Source of the DNA: Welwitschia mirabilis
Taxonomy: Eukaryota > Gnetophyta > Gnetopsida > Welwitschiales
Reading direction: 5' to 3'
DNA: 64,000 nucleotides
NCBI GenBank assembly: GCA_051453625.1
Contig: JBOZIK010000001.1
Location: forward strand, 150,924,968 to 150,988,967
In this document: positions 1 to 12,266 of the stretch, piece by piece
Position numbering within the stretch: the stretch's first letter is position 1
Layout: each line of letters opens with the position of its first letter
Translations under genes and position numbers: made by a program
Notes under the pieces: generated by a model
What the model was told of the DNA's origin: nothing
The model's input: the letters and a program-made list of their open reading frames with translations, nothing else
Databases searched by the model: none

Positions 1-862
1 TACAATAGAATAATAGCTCCTCAATGGAAGAGACACAACCTAATACCAAGGAAATCCCTTTTTGCAGCTATTTAATGGACCTCCTACCTTTAAGCTTTTG
101 TTATAAACATATCAAGTATAAAAGATGGTTTGGAAGTGAAGGAGAAAAGGGTATTTAAAGTTTTACAATAAACTATAACTCTAGACATCTATTAAGGAAA
201 TCCTAACTGCCCACATGTCCCGTTTGGTACTTGTTACAATGCAATTTACTGTCACAGTGTAAAAATAGTCATTGTTTCATCCATTATACACATGGTAGTA
301 GGGACGATGCTGCCTTCTTAGCTTGGGTTATGTGCCCATGTGATACCATTAGCTCCATGGATTACGCATGCATGTTAACTAGGCTATCATCCTGTTAGTC
401 ATCCACACAACATAGGGGACATCACCTTGGACTACATTCCCATATGCTATCATTAGCTGCATGGGTTATCCTCACATTCATCATCTTTTCTATCATCCAG
501 ACAACCCAGGGGACGATGCCCTATCATCATGTGCTATTGTTCAAGTGTTGTGGATGAGATGTTCCTATGTAGTTTTCTTTATGAGCTATCGTTCCCTCTA
601 TCATGGGGATGAATATGGGGACGACACTTTTTCCAAGCTCCTCAAGTAGCGAAAATTGGTCTTCTTTACTTTTAGTCCTCCTTTAATATGTTAAGTATCA
701 AAACATGCCTGAAATACCTTTAATTATGTTAAGAATTACATGTTTTCATGATTATTTTTTCGCCTCTACATAATTAGTAGAATTACATCTAAACCTATAT
801 AAATGTCCTATAAAAGTACTCCAAATACACCATCAAATTTCCTACAAATTGACATCGCAACA
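1..862 (-). mobile_element. Athila-type LTR, truncated by window edge (LTR A)
   Basis: This stretch is collinear with two longer copies at 39775-41242 and 52573-54021. On the minus strand the LTR starts at 862 with TGTTGCGATG, and about 600 bases of its 3' end lie outside the window. Conserved landmarks are the opening block at about 780-862 and several palindromic modules with TCATCC/GGATGA arms, near 286-312, 476-512 and 588-625. No purine tract is visible just upstream on the minus strand, so it is probably a 5' or solo LTR. The short ORF at 461-649 has no family resemblance and is not a gene. Confidence 0.8.
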
Positions 863-3800
863 GTTGGTCACTCTTATCATGACTAAAAAACTTATGAACA
901 TTAGAAATGAAATAAATAGCTTTCATGCACTATGAATTGGTCACTCTTATCATAGCTACAAGATCCATTGAACTCCTTTCATCATAGAGGAATCCAAAAG
1001 CCCAATAGGAGGTCACAACAAGAATCCACTAAAAAATTAAAGTGGTAAGCAGTGATCTACCTAGGTTTAAGCTCAAAGTATTATGCAATTTACTTCTTAT
1101 CATTTAAGTCTCCTTACATGAAGATCTAACATAGATCACTTCTTACCAAAATAGATCGTAAGATAAGGATAATAAACTAGGATAAAAAAGAGAATCCTCT
1201 TCACAACATGCATTATAATGTTACTAAGTAGGGTGATTCTCCCCCATCTAAGACTTAAGATAGCACATCCATCAGGAAGGAGACAAGACATTGATCCATT
1301 TTCCAAGTTTTAAATTATGATTTTTGACACTAGAAGAAAGTCCCTCATGATGAAGACCTTGATATCCTAAGGAAGGAATTTTTTAAAACTTTAGACACAA
1401 AGAAAACATTTGGATGCACACATAAAGTAACTTCCACTCTCATCCTCTTCTATAGAGTACATATGAAAAAAACAATGAATAGGCTAGTGAGAAATGATGT
1501 GTTCCTTTCCAATATAAGTGAGTGTCTTGATATATTCTTCCTAATTCATAATACTTTTCAGAGTTTTTAGCTCCTTTTGGCTAGTCTCAAAGGTGTTCTT
1601 TTTAATATCTTTTATTTGGTATGTAGTAGTTCTATAAAACTCTAATCTCTTGATACTTTGTTTGTTAAAGGTTTTAGTAAGTACTTTAATACATGATTTT
1701 GTTTTTCATCATAGGATATACATGTTTATTAATGTGACTTCTAATCTAACAAGAAAACAAAAAACAAAAGGCCATATAGAAGGAGTCAAATATAACACTA
1801 AAAGAAGGTTGAAATAAAAGCCTAATGCTTCGACCCTTCCAGTTCTGTAACCATATTGCTATTAAGTTTTATTTTCCAAACTTATTTTTGTTACATTCAA
1901 ATGCCACATTAGTAATTTAACAACACCATATTTCTAAAACCCTAATAGTCAAGAGATTTAACTAATAGGAGGATTACAAGCATTACCCTAAAGTAAATTG
2001 GTCAAAGAACATTAGTTAACACATCATAGAATTACATGGAAGTTTCTATAGGAAATACTTATGTTGGCAAATACCTATTAGATTCATACATTATAGTTTA
2101 TTATTAAATTTAATATTTGATTTTGATATAGATATTACTTATAAATAATGCTCAACAATATTAATCTTTTATATGAAATTGAAATTCATGCAACTATATC
2201 CAAGAAGCTTAAATAATAGCATACAAACCTACCATTATTAGTGATTCTAATTTTTTGATTTCTTTGAGGGAAACAAAGTATTAGTTTTTAATGCATTATT
2301 ATTATATTTTTTCATGTAACTATAAAGATAAGGGGAGAAAATCCATTTACCGTAACCAAATTGTTTAACTTTAATACTAGGATTATTGCATCAAAAGATG
2401 ATAACATCTTAAACTTAGTTGGTTAACAACCATATGTATTAGAATTTTACAAGATATACTAGTCTAATACTTTGGTTGGTAAGATTAAACCCCATATGTA
2501 GCACCTTCCAACATAAGATTTGGATAGAAAATGTTCAAGTCAGACTTGTAATTAGTACTAGTCAAGTGTGATAATGCCTCTGGTAAGTAAATTTCATGAT
2601 TTCTACTTGGTGAAATGATTTATGATTAGAGAAACCAATTTTTCATTCCAAGGGTAAGGAAGCCAATTTTTGTATGTAGCAAATGAAATCATTCTTGTGA
2701 ATAGCAATAAATTTTACTAAGAATTAAAGTAATTTTGGTCTTTTTATACATAGGCAGATAAATCAACCTAAAGAAGCAAACATTTTCTCATCTACACATT
2801 TTTCCTATCCAAAAATGATTTTTTGTTTTTTCCTTTCTCCTTTTCTTATTCATGTGTTCTAAGATTCCAATATATATCTAGTCTATCAGGCATTAAGCAG
2901 CTCACTATATTTAAAACCACAATATTAAAAATGTTACATTTTAAAGCTTAAAAGTCACCATGAATTAAGTACTAATTCATCCATATAATTCTTATTAAGC
3001 AAATTCATATTTTAAATATTTAAAGATAATTGGATTAAGTTTATATTAAATTTTTTATTAATTTTATACCATAAAAGCATCAACTTAAGTATTGATTATG
3101 TGGGTGTCCCTACGTTAATGTATCTAACCCTAGTTATTCAAGAAAATTCCTAAAGAAAAGCAACTATATAAGGTTGATTTATTCAATAAAACCCTAGATG
3201 CAAATTAAATGAAGGCATTAACCAACTTTGAAAAGTATTTTTTAAATTTTTTAATTTTTAAATACAATATGTAATATGTAGAATTGGGAGTCTTTATCCA
3301 TTTTAGTGATCAACTTAATCAAGAATTTTAAAATGCTATACCTTCTTAGCCTCCAGTTTCAAAGGTATGAATCTTTATTTGGGCTCTAGAGCATTTAAAA
3401 ATGGATGATTCTTTTCATCCCAATCAAGCCAATCAACATAAGACTGAAAAATAATAAACTCTGTTAACTGTTCACTATTCCTTTATAACAACTTAAGAAA
3501 AATTATTCTCTCGATGTATAATACAAACTTAATCTGCTAATAAACTTAATCTCCTCATTGACAAGCTTAACTTTTTCATTGTTATCCTCATCATAGACCT
3601 TTTACCTATTCCAAAAACAAAAGGATTTATCTCATAACTTAAAAATGATAAAATCACTAATTATTTTTCCATGGAATAGCCTTAAAAAATTTTTTATATG
3701 TCATAGAATAAATCAGTTCTTACGTTACAGTAATACATACCAAGAATTGAATCATCAGTGCTTGCAAGAAATGCATCCAACTAGTTCTTATTACCTTGTT

Positions 3801-5649
3801 TCTTAATTGACTTTCCATTAATGTCATATTAATGTGCTCTTTCTCATAATATAAGTTTAAAGTGATATCTCCTATTGTATTTCTATTCAGATCCCATAAT
3901 TCAATAACTTTAGTCTATGCAAATAACTAATACTCTGATTATTCTATGGCTTCTTCTACCACTTAAGCTCCCAACATCCTCTCCTAAAATAATATAGTTA
4001 ACCTTTATAGTAACCTGTGGTATAAGAGCATTAAATCTCTTCAAGATGATTACACTCTAGCCAAGTGTCTTGATGTCCCCTATCTTGTTAAATATCAATA
4101 ATATGAATGAAATCAGAAGATAATCAAAGTAATCTACAAAAGCAGGCACCTAAAAACAATGAAGCTCTTTAAGCCCTAATCTCTAAGATGAGGATCCTTC
4201 CTTCTTTCCTTGGAACTTAAAATACATGCTTATAAGCAATGTTTCCTAAATATTTTAGCCCTAAAAAACCACACAACTAGAAAAATATTACAAGATCCAT
4301 TTCTTTTCCTTGCAATTCAAATTTAGAGCTAACAAGCCTAGATGTTTAGAAAAGATTAGCCACTAATGACCTTCTTGAACATGTCATATAAATAATTTCA
4401 TAAAGGAATTATTTCTTTCATGTTATTTTGATAAAAAAGTTTACATACAATTGCTATTATCTTATTTTCTAATAAAACTATAAATGGAAAGTAAGAAATG
4501 TAAGAAATCTAAGATGAGACAAGATTTTCCTCTAGTTTTACATAATTTTGTAAAAATGCTAATAGCTAGGTGCTTCTCTACTATCTTTTAGATGTGATTG
4601 CAAATTGAAAAGCAATCTAAGAAAGGAAGAAACTTAACAGGCTCTTTTAAGATATTTTCAAAATTACTTATAAGGAATGTTCATAGACACGGTCATGTGC
4701 TAGTTTACTAGACGGGAGTTGTAAAGGAATTTGAAAAAAGAAAAGATACAAATATAAAGAACACATATCCTTTCTCTTCAAGTTTCAAAAATGGCTTTTT
4801 GCCATGTACCTAATATGAGACCACATTTAAGTCAATAGAGAATAGATGGATGGAGTTGAATTTGATTGTTTAGTGAAAAGAAAATTACTAAATAAGCCAA
4901 GGTAACATCATAGACAATAGATTCTCATGAGGAATAGCTTCTCATAAAGCTGCATGTCCCTCTTCTCAGTGGCTAGGTGGGCAGCTTAGAAAACAAAGAT
5001 ATTGGAAATCAACTTTGTCTTACATATTACCTATTTTCTTCATATATGCAGAACAAGGGGTTAATAGGAATAATGATTTTGATGCTTGTAATAGTAGTCA
5101 ATAAAATGAACACCTTATAGGAGAGTTTGTTTCCAGTCTAATAGGCTATATTATGATATATCCAACTCATGCTTCCTCTCCAACCTTGCTAGATTAAGCA
5201 CTACAAAGGATTTTATGGTGTTGATTTAGCTGAGCCTAGCAACCATTGAATGGATAACTTTGATCTCATAAAACCCTAATGAATACATAATATCATGTAC
5301 TTCTTCTATAGAGAAGAAAAATGCACCCATGTACACAAGGGTTTTTTTTTTGGTTTTATAAATCTAGTGTTTATAATATTTATTGTATTAAATGCCTTAA
5401 AATATCAAACCTTTTAGGGTGTTTATTTGGTTAAGCATCTTAAAAGTTCAAAAACATTTAATGCATTTTCTAATAAATGTCTTAAAAACATCTAGCAAGG
5501 GATTTTAAGGAGTTTATTTAAAAAACATCTTAAAAAGAATATTATTTTTTATTCAAGGTGTTTATTAGAATAAACTCTATAAAAATGTACTATAATTAAG
5601 AAATTTATTTAAATAAATTATTTAAAATCCTCCATTTCTTATAGTATGA
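863..5649. other. Unassigned AT-rich DNA
   Basis: I found no recognisable gene or element body in this 4.8 kb on either strand. Small points only: a short direct repeat (TTGGTCACTCTTATCAT) occurs near 865 and again near 936; 4111-4306 is one copy of a 196-bp duplicated sequence listed separately; and about 5400-5600 is a low-complexity stretch with repeated GTTTATT and CATCTTAAAA words. It may hold the missing 5' part of element H or older elements too decayed to read. Confidence 0.5.
4111..4306 (+). repeat. 196-bp near-identical repeat, copy 1
   Basis: Matches 11971-12166 at a constant offset of 7860 bases with only four mismatches, about 98% identity. This is far closer than any other repeat pair in the window apart from two identical 77-bp gap flanks. 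The sequence has no recognised coding content. This copy is embedded in otherwise unassigned DNA and continues past 4306, whereas copy 2 stops at a run of N. Confidence 0.95.
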
Positions 5650-6639
5650 GGATAATGCAAAACCAATTAGGCAACCCTAAAGAAGACTAAATCTAGCCCT
5701 TAAACAAGTAGTAAAAGATGAAGTCATTAAATTAATAGATGCTAAAATTATTTATGCCATATCTAATAGTGAGTAGATTATCCTTTTAACATTAGTGTTA
5801 AAAGAAATGGGAAGTAAAGAATGTGTATTGATTTACCTTTTCTTGACTAAATACTTGGTAGAATCTAATGATATATTTTTTTATTACTTTTTTAATGGGT
5901 ATAAAGGTTATAATTAGGTTTATATAGCTAGTGAGGATTAAGAAAAAAACAAGTTTGACTTTGCATTTTATAACATTTTCTCTTAAATGTATTCCTTTTA
6001 GACTTTGTAATCTCCTAAATCTTTTTAACATTCAATAATAGGTATTTTTTCTATCATGTTAGAGGATTTAATTAAATTTTTGATTAATGACTTCTCAATA
6101 TTTGGTAAAAACTTTGAATAAATCTTAAAAAGGTTAGAAAAATTCCTTGATATATTCATTAAGAGTGGCCTAAATTTGAGTTGGAAAAATAATTTTTTCT
6201 AGTTAATAATGAAATTATCTTAGATCATCACATTTGTGATGAGGAAACTAAGATGAACCATGAAAAAGTATCATTAAAACCTAACTCCAACAATTTCAAT
6301 ATTTTCTTAGCCATTGTGATTTTTATCATTATTTTATTCAAGATTATGATAAAATTTATAAAAATCTTTACTTGTTACTTGAAAAACAGGTTAAATTTGA
6401 TTAGAATAATTCTTACTAACTTACCTTTGAAATACTTAAGGATAAAATCTCTTCTACACCTATAGTAATAGAACATTATTGAAATAAATATTTCAATTTA
6501 ATGTGTGATGCTAGTAATATTACCATAGATGGGGTTCTTAAATAAAAGTTTGCAAGTGATTTTAAAGTTATATCATACTATAGCAAAACTTTATCTAAAG
6601 CTCAATCAAATTACACTATTACTAAGAACAAAATGTTAG
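5650..6639 (+). pseudogene. Ty3/gypsy reverse transcriptase and N-terminal RNase H (element H, left half)
   Basis: Conceptual translation with many stops and frame changes follows the plant Ty3/gypsy RT order. The RT entry segment is near 5650-5790 (VVKDEVIKLIDAKIIY-like). A YKGYN-like block near 5900 corresponds to the family's GYSGYNQI. The catalytic region reads FLINDFSIFG at about 6077-6106, where the family has FMDD, so the first catalytic Asp is now Asn (AAT, codon 6086-6088). RNase H begins near 6490 with LMCDAS and continues through YYSKTLSKAQ and YTITKNKML to about 6639. The reading then stops at an LTR. The next residues of this RNase H are found 16 kb away at 22666, so the gene was split by element a. 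Several stops are explicable as CAA/CAG to TAA/TAG. No gag is visible upstream. Confidence 0.85.
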
Positions 6640-7711
6640 GGATGTGCTATCAATTTGTGATTATTTAATGGGGTTTCATAAGCTATTTTGTAGGATATTT
6701 GCATAGATTTAGATGTAATTCTGATAATTTTGATGAATTAATAAAAGAACTTAGAAATGTGTAATTCTTAACATAATTTAAAGTATTTAGGGCACATTCT
6801 GATACACTTGGCTTTTGATGATAATTACTAATGGAAAAGGCTAGATTCTCATCACTACAGTGAACAAAGAAGACCATTGTTTCCTCTATCATTCCTAGAA
6901 TAGGCCAAAAGATAATTACATTTGATGATGATGTGGATTACTGAGCTAGCCTTGTTGAGTCATTTTTTTTAAAGATCAATTGTCCACTTGCTCATATAAA
7001 TAACAACTAGAACGAACACTATAATTGACATTAAAATTTAACTTTTTACCATTTTGTCCATTTCTTTTTTGTAACGGAGCATGTTTTGAAGCACCTTTTG
7101 TGTAATAGTTTTGGTTTATAACCTTATAAATCAAATCCCTCTTTGACTTTCCTCTCCATATTCATTGTACTAGAAATTCTTGTGATAGGAAATCAAAGGG
7201 GAGAAGATCCATCTAGAGAATTGTAGAAAGACATTTCCTTGGTAGAGATCTATGCATCCTCCATTAAAGCTTGTTTAGTTTATACCCTAGATTTTTGATT
7301 TCTTTTTAATGTAAAAAATCTATTTTTATTTATGCATTTAGTTTTGTTATATGTTCCTTTTTGTTTATGTTTCCCTTGATCTAGTAACAGTTTCATTAGT
7401 GATACAGATCTTAAGGGCAATATTTGTTAAGACTAACAGAAAGTAGTTTAGATTTATTTTACATTGCATTTAAGTTTAGTTGCATTTGCATTTTCATTGC
7501 ATCTTTTATTTTCTACATTATTATTTAATTTTGGTTACTATTTTCTTATAAAAATCAATCCTTAAATCTCATCTCATAGTCTTTGATAGATTACGACATT
7601 TGGATCAACTCTCTCTACATTAGTATATTGTATTATGTAGATATCTACTCTATTTGTAAATAATAGGATCTTCTTAAGCTTAAATTATTTCCATGAATAT
7701 GCACCACAATA
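6640..7711 (+). repeat. 5' LTR of element a
   Basis: Collinear with 21611-22660 (its partner) and, more distantly, with 8178-9264 and 15192-16278. It opens near GGATGTGCTATCAATTTG and ends CACCACAATA, followed by AAT and the primer site. The inner block at about 7130-7290 (an AGAAATTCTTGTGAT-like stretch and AGAAGATCCATCT) is the best conserved part and is present in every Athila-type LTR of the window. The first two bases appear mutated from TG. By eye the a pair is more diverged than the b pair, as expected if b inserted later. Confidence 0.85.
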
Positions 7712-7714
7712 AAT

Positions 7715-7733
7715 TAGCACTATTACTAAGAAA
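7715..7733 (+). other. Primer binding site of element a (tRNA-Asp type, decayed)
   Basis: Lies three bases after the LTR end. Compared with the plant tRNA-Asp-complementary site TGGCGCCGTTGCCGGGGA (quoted from general knowledge), the first 18 bases differ at nine positions, every one C-to-T or G-to-A. The position, immediately after an LTR and before a leader, makes the call firm despite the low raw identity. Confidence 0.75.
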
Positions 7734-8177
7734 CGCTACTAAGAAGCATGAGGATTATCATCATTTAGGTGAATAAATTAGATTTCCATTTAGTTATTTA
7801 TCCATAGTGACATTACATTTTAATTAGAAACCATAGGTTTTCTATTTGTAATTTTTCAGTTTTAGTTTTAGTAGAAAAATAACAATCATCTCCTCTATCA
7901 TCTCCACGATAGTCAGGATAATAGTCTATGATTTCATTTTTTATATTTAGTTTTTGTTTTTATATTTTGATTATATATAATAAAATTGGTCTCTATCTTC
8001 TAGATGACCAGGAGAATAAAATCTTGTGTTTTTCGAAATTTCAGTTTTCTACTTTGTTAAGCTTCTGTTTTCTACTCTCTCTATTCATTATCCCTTTTAT
8101 CATCCTCATATGATTGTTTCTTATTTTTATTTTTGTTTCTATTATTTTCTATTTATAGGATGCTATGATAAGATTAA
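7734..8177 (+). other. Leader of element a
   Basis: Untranslated leader between primer site and gag, collinear with the element b leader at 9286-9757. It carries palindromic modules near 7885-7925 and 8085-8115. It ends where gag should start; the start region (ATGATAAGATTAA) is interrupted by element b, and the duplicated target ATTAA occupies 8173-8177. The ORFs at 7928-8244 are T-rich leader sequence, not genes. Confidence 0.7.
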
Positions 8178-9264
8178 TATTGCACTACCAATTTGTGGTT
8201 ATTTAATGAGGTTTTATGAGTTGTTTTGTAGGAATTTTATATAGGTTTAGGTGCAATTCCGTGGATTTTGAAGATATAAGAGGAAATCTTGAAAACTTGC
8301 AATTCTTATCCAAATTTGATATATTAAAGGCACTTTCTAATGCATAGAGATTTAAAGAATGATTATTGACAAAAATGCTAAGTTCTCTTTAAGAAAATGA
8401 TCAAATAAGACTATCACCCCTTCCATCCTTGTCACGGTAGGTAGGATGATAACTACTAATGTGGACTACTAAACCATTACTAAGTCATCATTTTAAATTA
8501 TCTTTTGTAATGTACTACTACCAACAGTATTGTTTGGATGACATTTAGAATGACGCTGACATGTAATCGACTTTAACAGTAATGTTGACCATTTCGTTCA
8601 TTTTTAGTTGTAAATAAGCACGCCTTTCTACACCAACTATTTATATTTTTCTACTATAAATTATTATAAATAAACCCATCTTTGACTCTCCTTCTTATCT
8701 TCATTGCATTAGAAATTCTTATGATAAGAGATTGAAAGGTGGAAGATCTATCTTGAATGTTCCAAAAAGACATGCACTTAGTGGAGGGCTGTGTATCCTC
8801 CATTAAGACCCGACTGTTTCTCTAATCAAGATTCTTATTACTCATTTTTCATAGAAACTTTGTTTTGTTTTCATGTTTGCATTATAGATCTTCTAATGAT
8901 CCTTATAGTCTATGTTGTCTATGATCTAGTAACAATTTCATGTGTGATATAAATTATCAGGTGCAGCCTTTGTTAAGGCTGAAAGTAAATGGTGGTAATT
9001 CCATTTTTGAATTGCATGTTATATTAGGTTTCATCTTTCATTTACATTATACCTTTTATTTCTTACATTGTTCTTTATTTCTGGTTTCTATATTTCTTTT
9101 GCAAAGTAATTTGAGTCTCATCTCATAGTTTTTAATATAAATACAACATTTCAAGTCTAATCCTACTCATAATAGTATGTTATATTGTATAAGATATTTA
9201 TTTATTTTATGAATGATAAAATCCTTTTTGAACTTAAGCACTTGAATAAATACACACCACAACA
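8178..9264 (+). repeat. 5' LTR of element b
   Basis: Pairs with 15192-16278 over its whole length, by eye roughly 85% alike. It starts with a decayed TG (TATTGCACTACC) and ends ACAACA, followed by AAT and the primer site. A palindromic module lies near 8420-8460. A possible U3 promoter region was not resolved. Confidence 0.9.
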
Positions 9265-9267
9265 AAT

Positions 9268-9285
9268 TGGTGCCACTGCCAAGGA
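9268..9285 (+). other. Primer binding site of element b
   Basis: TGGTGCCACTGCCAAGGA, the best preserved tRNA-Asp-type site in the window. It differs from TGGCGCCGTTGCCGGGGA at five positions, four of them in the C-to-T/G-to-A direction and one T-to-C. It starts three bases after the 5' LTR. Confidence 0.85.
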
Positions 9286-9757
9286 AGGCTATTAAGGAGT
9301 ACAAGTATTATTTTCATTCACGTGACTATATTAGATGTCTTTTTGATTATTTATCTATGCGGTATTATGTTTTATTAGGAGTTGTATGTTTTCTATGTGT
9401 AGTATTTCAGTTTTGATATTTTTCGGTCTTAGTGTTTTGTAAAAATTTGTGTTCATCCTGTCTATCATCCTCATGACAGATAGAATGATAGTGTGTAATT
9501 TTTATTTTTAGTTTCATTTTTGGATTTCAACTTTTCCATAATAAATTAGTTTCTATCATCTCCTATGATGTTCAGATGACTAGGTGGATGACAATCATAT
9601 TTTCTATGTTTTCTAATTTTTTCTTTTAATTTCAGTTCTGTTTTTCTTTTGGTTTCTGTGTGTGTTATCCCTTCTATCATTTTCATGATAGGTAGGATGA
9701 TGGTCTATTAGTTTTTATTTTATTTTCTATTATTTTGTGTTTACAAGATGCTGTAAT
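9286..9757 (+). other. Leader of element b with palindromic modules
   Basis: Non-coding leader between primer site and gag. It contains at least three copies of the TCATCC/GGATGA palindromic module (about 9446-9485, 9555-9592, 9662-9700). In the first, CATCCTGTCTATCAT pairs with the downstream arm at 12 of 15 positions. Such structure in a retroelement leader could affect packaging or translation, but that is inference. Confidence 0.65.
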
Positions 9758-11970
9758 ATGGCTAATATTAAGAAGAAATATCATAGAGAAAGGTTGCTGA
9801 TAGAAAGAAAACATTAAAAAAAACTAGTGAATTTATAAAATGAATTAAAAAAGTGATCTCTAGGTGTATTCAAACCTTCTTCCAAATTTATTTTTTCTGA
9901 GTTATATTTTCTTTATGAAAACCCTATAAAAGGAGAATATCAATTCACAATGTCGAGTACCTCCCATAAGCAAAAACAAGTAGTAAGGACTTCTATCCCA
10001 AATGCAAATCTACCCTTAAAGAATTGTTATCTAATAAGAAATGAGAAATTCCAACTCCTTTTGATCTATCCATAGAAGATGATGTTGATATTAAAAACCT
10101 AAATTCCTACCCAATTTTTAATGAAGAAGATGATAAGGATTCCCTTCAATACATTATAGACATTGAACAACTAATCCTCACCTTAGGAAATGGGAAGAAA
10201 AAAACTGATAGAAAATATATGGTGATCTTTCTCATGACATTAAAGGATAGAGTTAAATTTTAGCTAAAAACCATATCCTATAAAAGCTTAAAAACATGGG
10301 ATCAAGTCTTGAAAAAATCTATGTAAAAAGATTCATGAGTGAAGAAACTATAAGAAAAAGAAAAAAGGAGGTAATGAACTTTTAACAAAAACCAAATGAA
10401 GATTATGCCTTCACATATAAGCATTTCTTTGTAGCCTACCATTCTAATCTAGTAGATTTTTTTTAACTAATAGGACTTATAGACTACTTCTATAGTGAAC
10501 TAATCCAAACATGAAACAACTTGTAAATTTTTGTTGTAGAGGAAACCTAATAAATCTTACACTAGATGATGCTTGGAGAAAATTAAAAGAACTTGTAAAG
10601 GTAAGTTAAACTTGGTCAACTCTTAAAGAAAATTCAACTACTAATCAAAGATTTACAAGAGGTTAAATAAGAAGAAGATGTAGAATCTAGTCCTATAAAT
10701 TCCATGAAAAATTTTACAACAACCTTGGAGAAGTATGCAGAAATAGTCATAGATGCCAAATCCACAACCCAAAGAAATATTATGCAAACCTATGATTTAT
10801 ATGAGAATAATTATCATGTCACTAGAAATTGTCCTTGTTTACCAATATACAAAGAAAGAATTTGTAAATAAGTTTGTTCTTTCAATAAATAATCTCAAAA
10901 CTTATAAAACCAAAATTAGGTACAATTGAGGTTGAACACTCATTTTCAAAATAATTTTTAATCTTTTAGAAAATGATTCGAAAGCCTAAGCTCCCAATCA
11001 AGACCATTAAACTTTTAATATCCAAATGATCCAATCACAAACCTTGTGGATGAAATTAGAAAACAAAATGCCAACTTTAAAAGATCAAATATTAACTTTA
11101 AAAGATCAAATGTCAACATGGAAAACTTAGTAAACAACATTTAACAAAAAATATTGATAAATAAAAGACCCTAAGGAACTTTAGCAAGACACCCTTTACT
11201 GAACCCAAATAATCAAAAAAAATATTAGAAGGTTGTGATAAGAAGTGGATAAGACACAAACCCTCCTCCATGTGAACTTTTCACATCACAAAATAATGAA
11301 GAAGAAGAGGAAGAGGACATTAAGATATTAGAAGATTAAAACTTCGCTTCTCTTAGAAAAAAGAAAGAGAAAAATCCTTCTCAACAAACCACCCTTTGGC
11401 TTGATAGGCTTAACAATAATTCAATATTTAATCAAAATCTTAAATCCTTGATGAAAAATGTGAGCATAAACTTACCCTTTTGAAAACTTTTTAAAAAAAA
11501 TCTAGGGTACTCAAATCCTTGGAAAGACTTAATAAGAAGAAAACAAAAATGAGTCATTCCTAGTAAAGTATTCCTAACTCAATCCCTCATGAATTTAGTC
11601 TAATAAAAATTACCCAAATTTAAAGATCCATGAGAAGCTATAGTGAATGTTACTTTAGAGGGAAACAAAAAGATTAGAAAGGCATTAATTTACATTAGAA
11701 CAAGTGTTAATATAATGCCACTTCACATTTGTAAAAGACTTGGCTTAGAGGATAGAATAGATCATACTTTAGTTGTCTTAGAATTAGCAAATACATTAGT
11801 TAAGAAACTATTAGGCATTATTAAATATTTGGAAATTCAAATAGAAGAGGCTTTCTACCTAATAGATGTAATATCATAGAAGTTGAGCATAACAGAGGAT
11901 ACCCTTTACTTCTAGAAAGAGCCTTTTGTGTAACAACTCATTGCATCATTGACACAAGAGTAGGAAAAAT
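9758..11970 (+). pseudogene. gag and protease of element b
   Basis: Begins at ATG 9758 (MANIKKKYHRER). A capsid-like Retrotrans_gag region follows at about 10140-10600, with SLKTWDQVLKK, RFMSEETIRKRKKEV and NEDYAFTYKHFFVAYHSNL blocks. A zinc-knuckle remnant near 10790-10845 reads YDLYENNYHVTRNC; the CX2CX4HX4C pattern is recognisable but the first two Cys are Tyr. The protease is at 11643-11970: ALIYIRTSVNIMPLHICKRL matches the family's active-site block, but the catalytic Asp position is Tyr. The protease reading stops abruptly at 11971, where a foreign 196-bp sequence joins. Many in-frame stops make it non-functional. Confidence 0.85.
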
Positions 11971-12166
11971 AATCAGAAGATAATCAAAGTAATCTACAAA
12001 AGCAGGCATCTAAAAACAATGAAGCTCTTTAAGCCCTAATCTCTAAGATAAGGATCCTTCCTTCTTTCCTTGGAACTTCAAATACATGATTATAAGCAAT
12101 GTTTCCTAAATATTTTAGCCCTAAAAAACCACACAACTAGAAAAATATTACAAGATCCATTTCTTT
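11971..12166 (+). repeat. 196-bp near-identical repeat, copy 2
   Basis: Replaces the expected continuation of the protease domain; the equivalent region of element a carries on into the second half of the domain. It matches 4111-4306 with four mismatches and ends exactly at the first N of a 100-N gap. A chimeric contig end is at least as likely as a genuine insertion. Confidence 0.95.
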
Positions 12167-12266
12167 NNNNNNNNNNNNNNNNNNNNNNNNNNNNNNNNNN
12201 NNNNNNNNNNNNNNNNNNNNNNNNNNNNNNNNNNNNNNNNNNNNNNNNNNNNNNNNNNNNNNNNNN
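12167..12266. other. Assembly gap, exactly 100 N
   Basis: A length of exactly 100 usually marks a join of unknown size, so the true distance here is not known. Confidence 0.99.

Noticed and set aside
461-649. 62-residue ORF near the left end
   Set aside because: Lies inside LTR A and covers palindromic modules; homologous LTRs do not keep the frame.
4018-4030. TGGTATAAGAGCA, resembling a tRNA-iMet primer site
   Set aside because: Only a 13-base match with one mismatch, no LTR end before it and no gag after it; could be chance.
5400-5600. MITE-like stretch starting GGGTGTTTATTTGG
   Set aside because: No terminal inverted repeat or target duplication found; the repeated words run in the same direction only.
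9446-9700. Repeated palindromes as a CRISPR-like array
   Set aside because: Repeats are irregularly spaced, degenerate, dispersed over 50 kb and embedded in plant retroelements; no spacers or cas genes.
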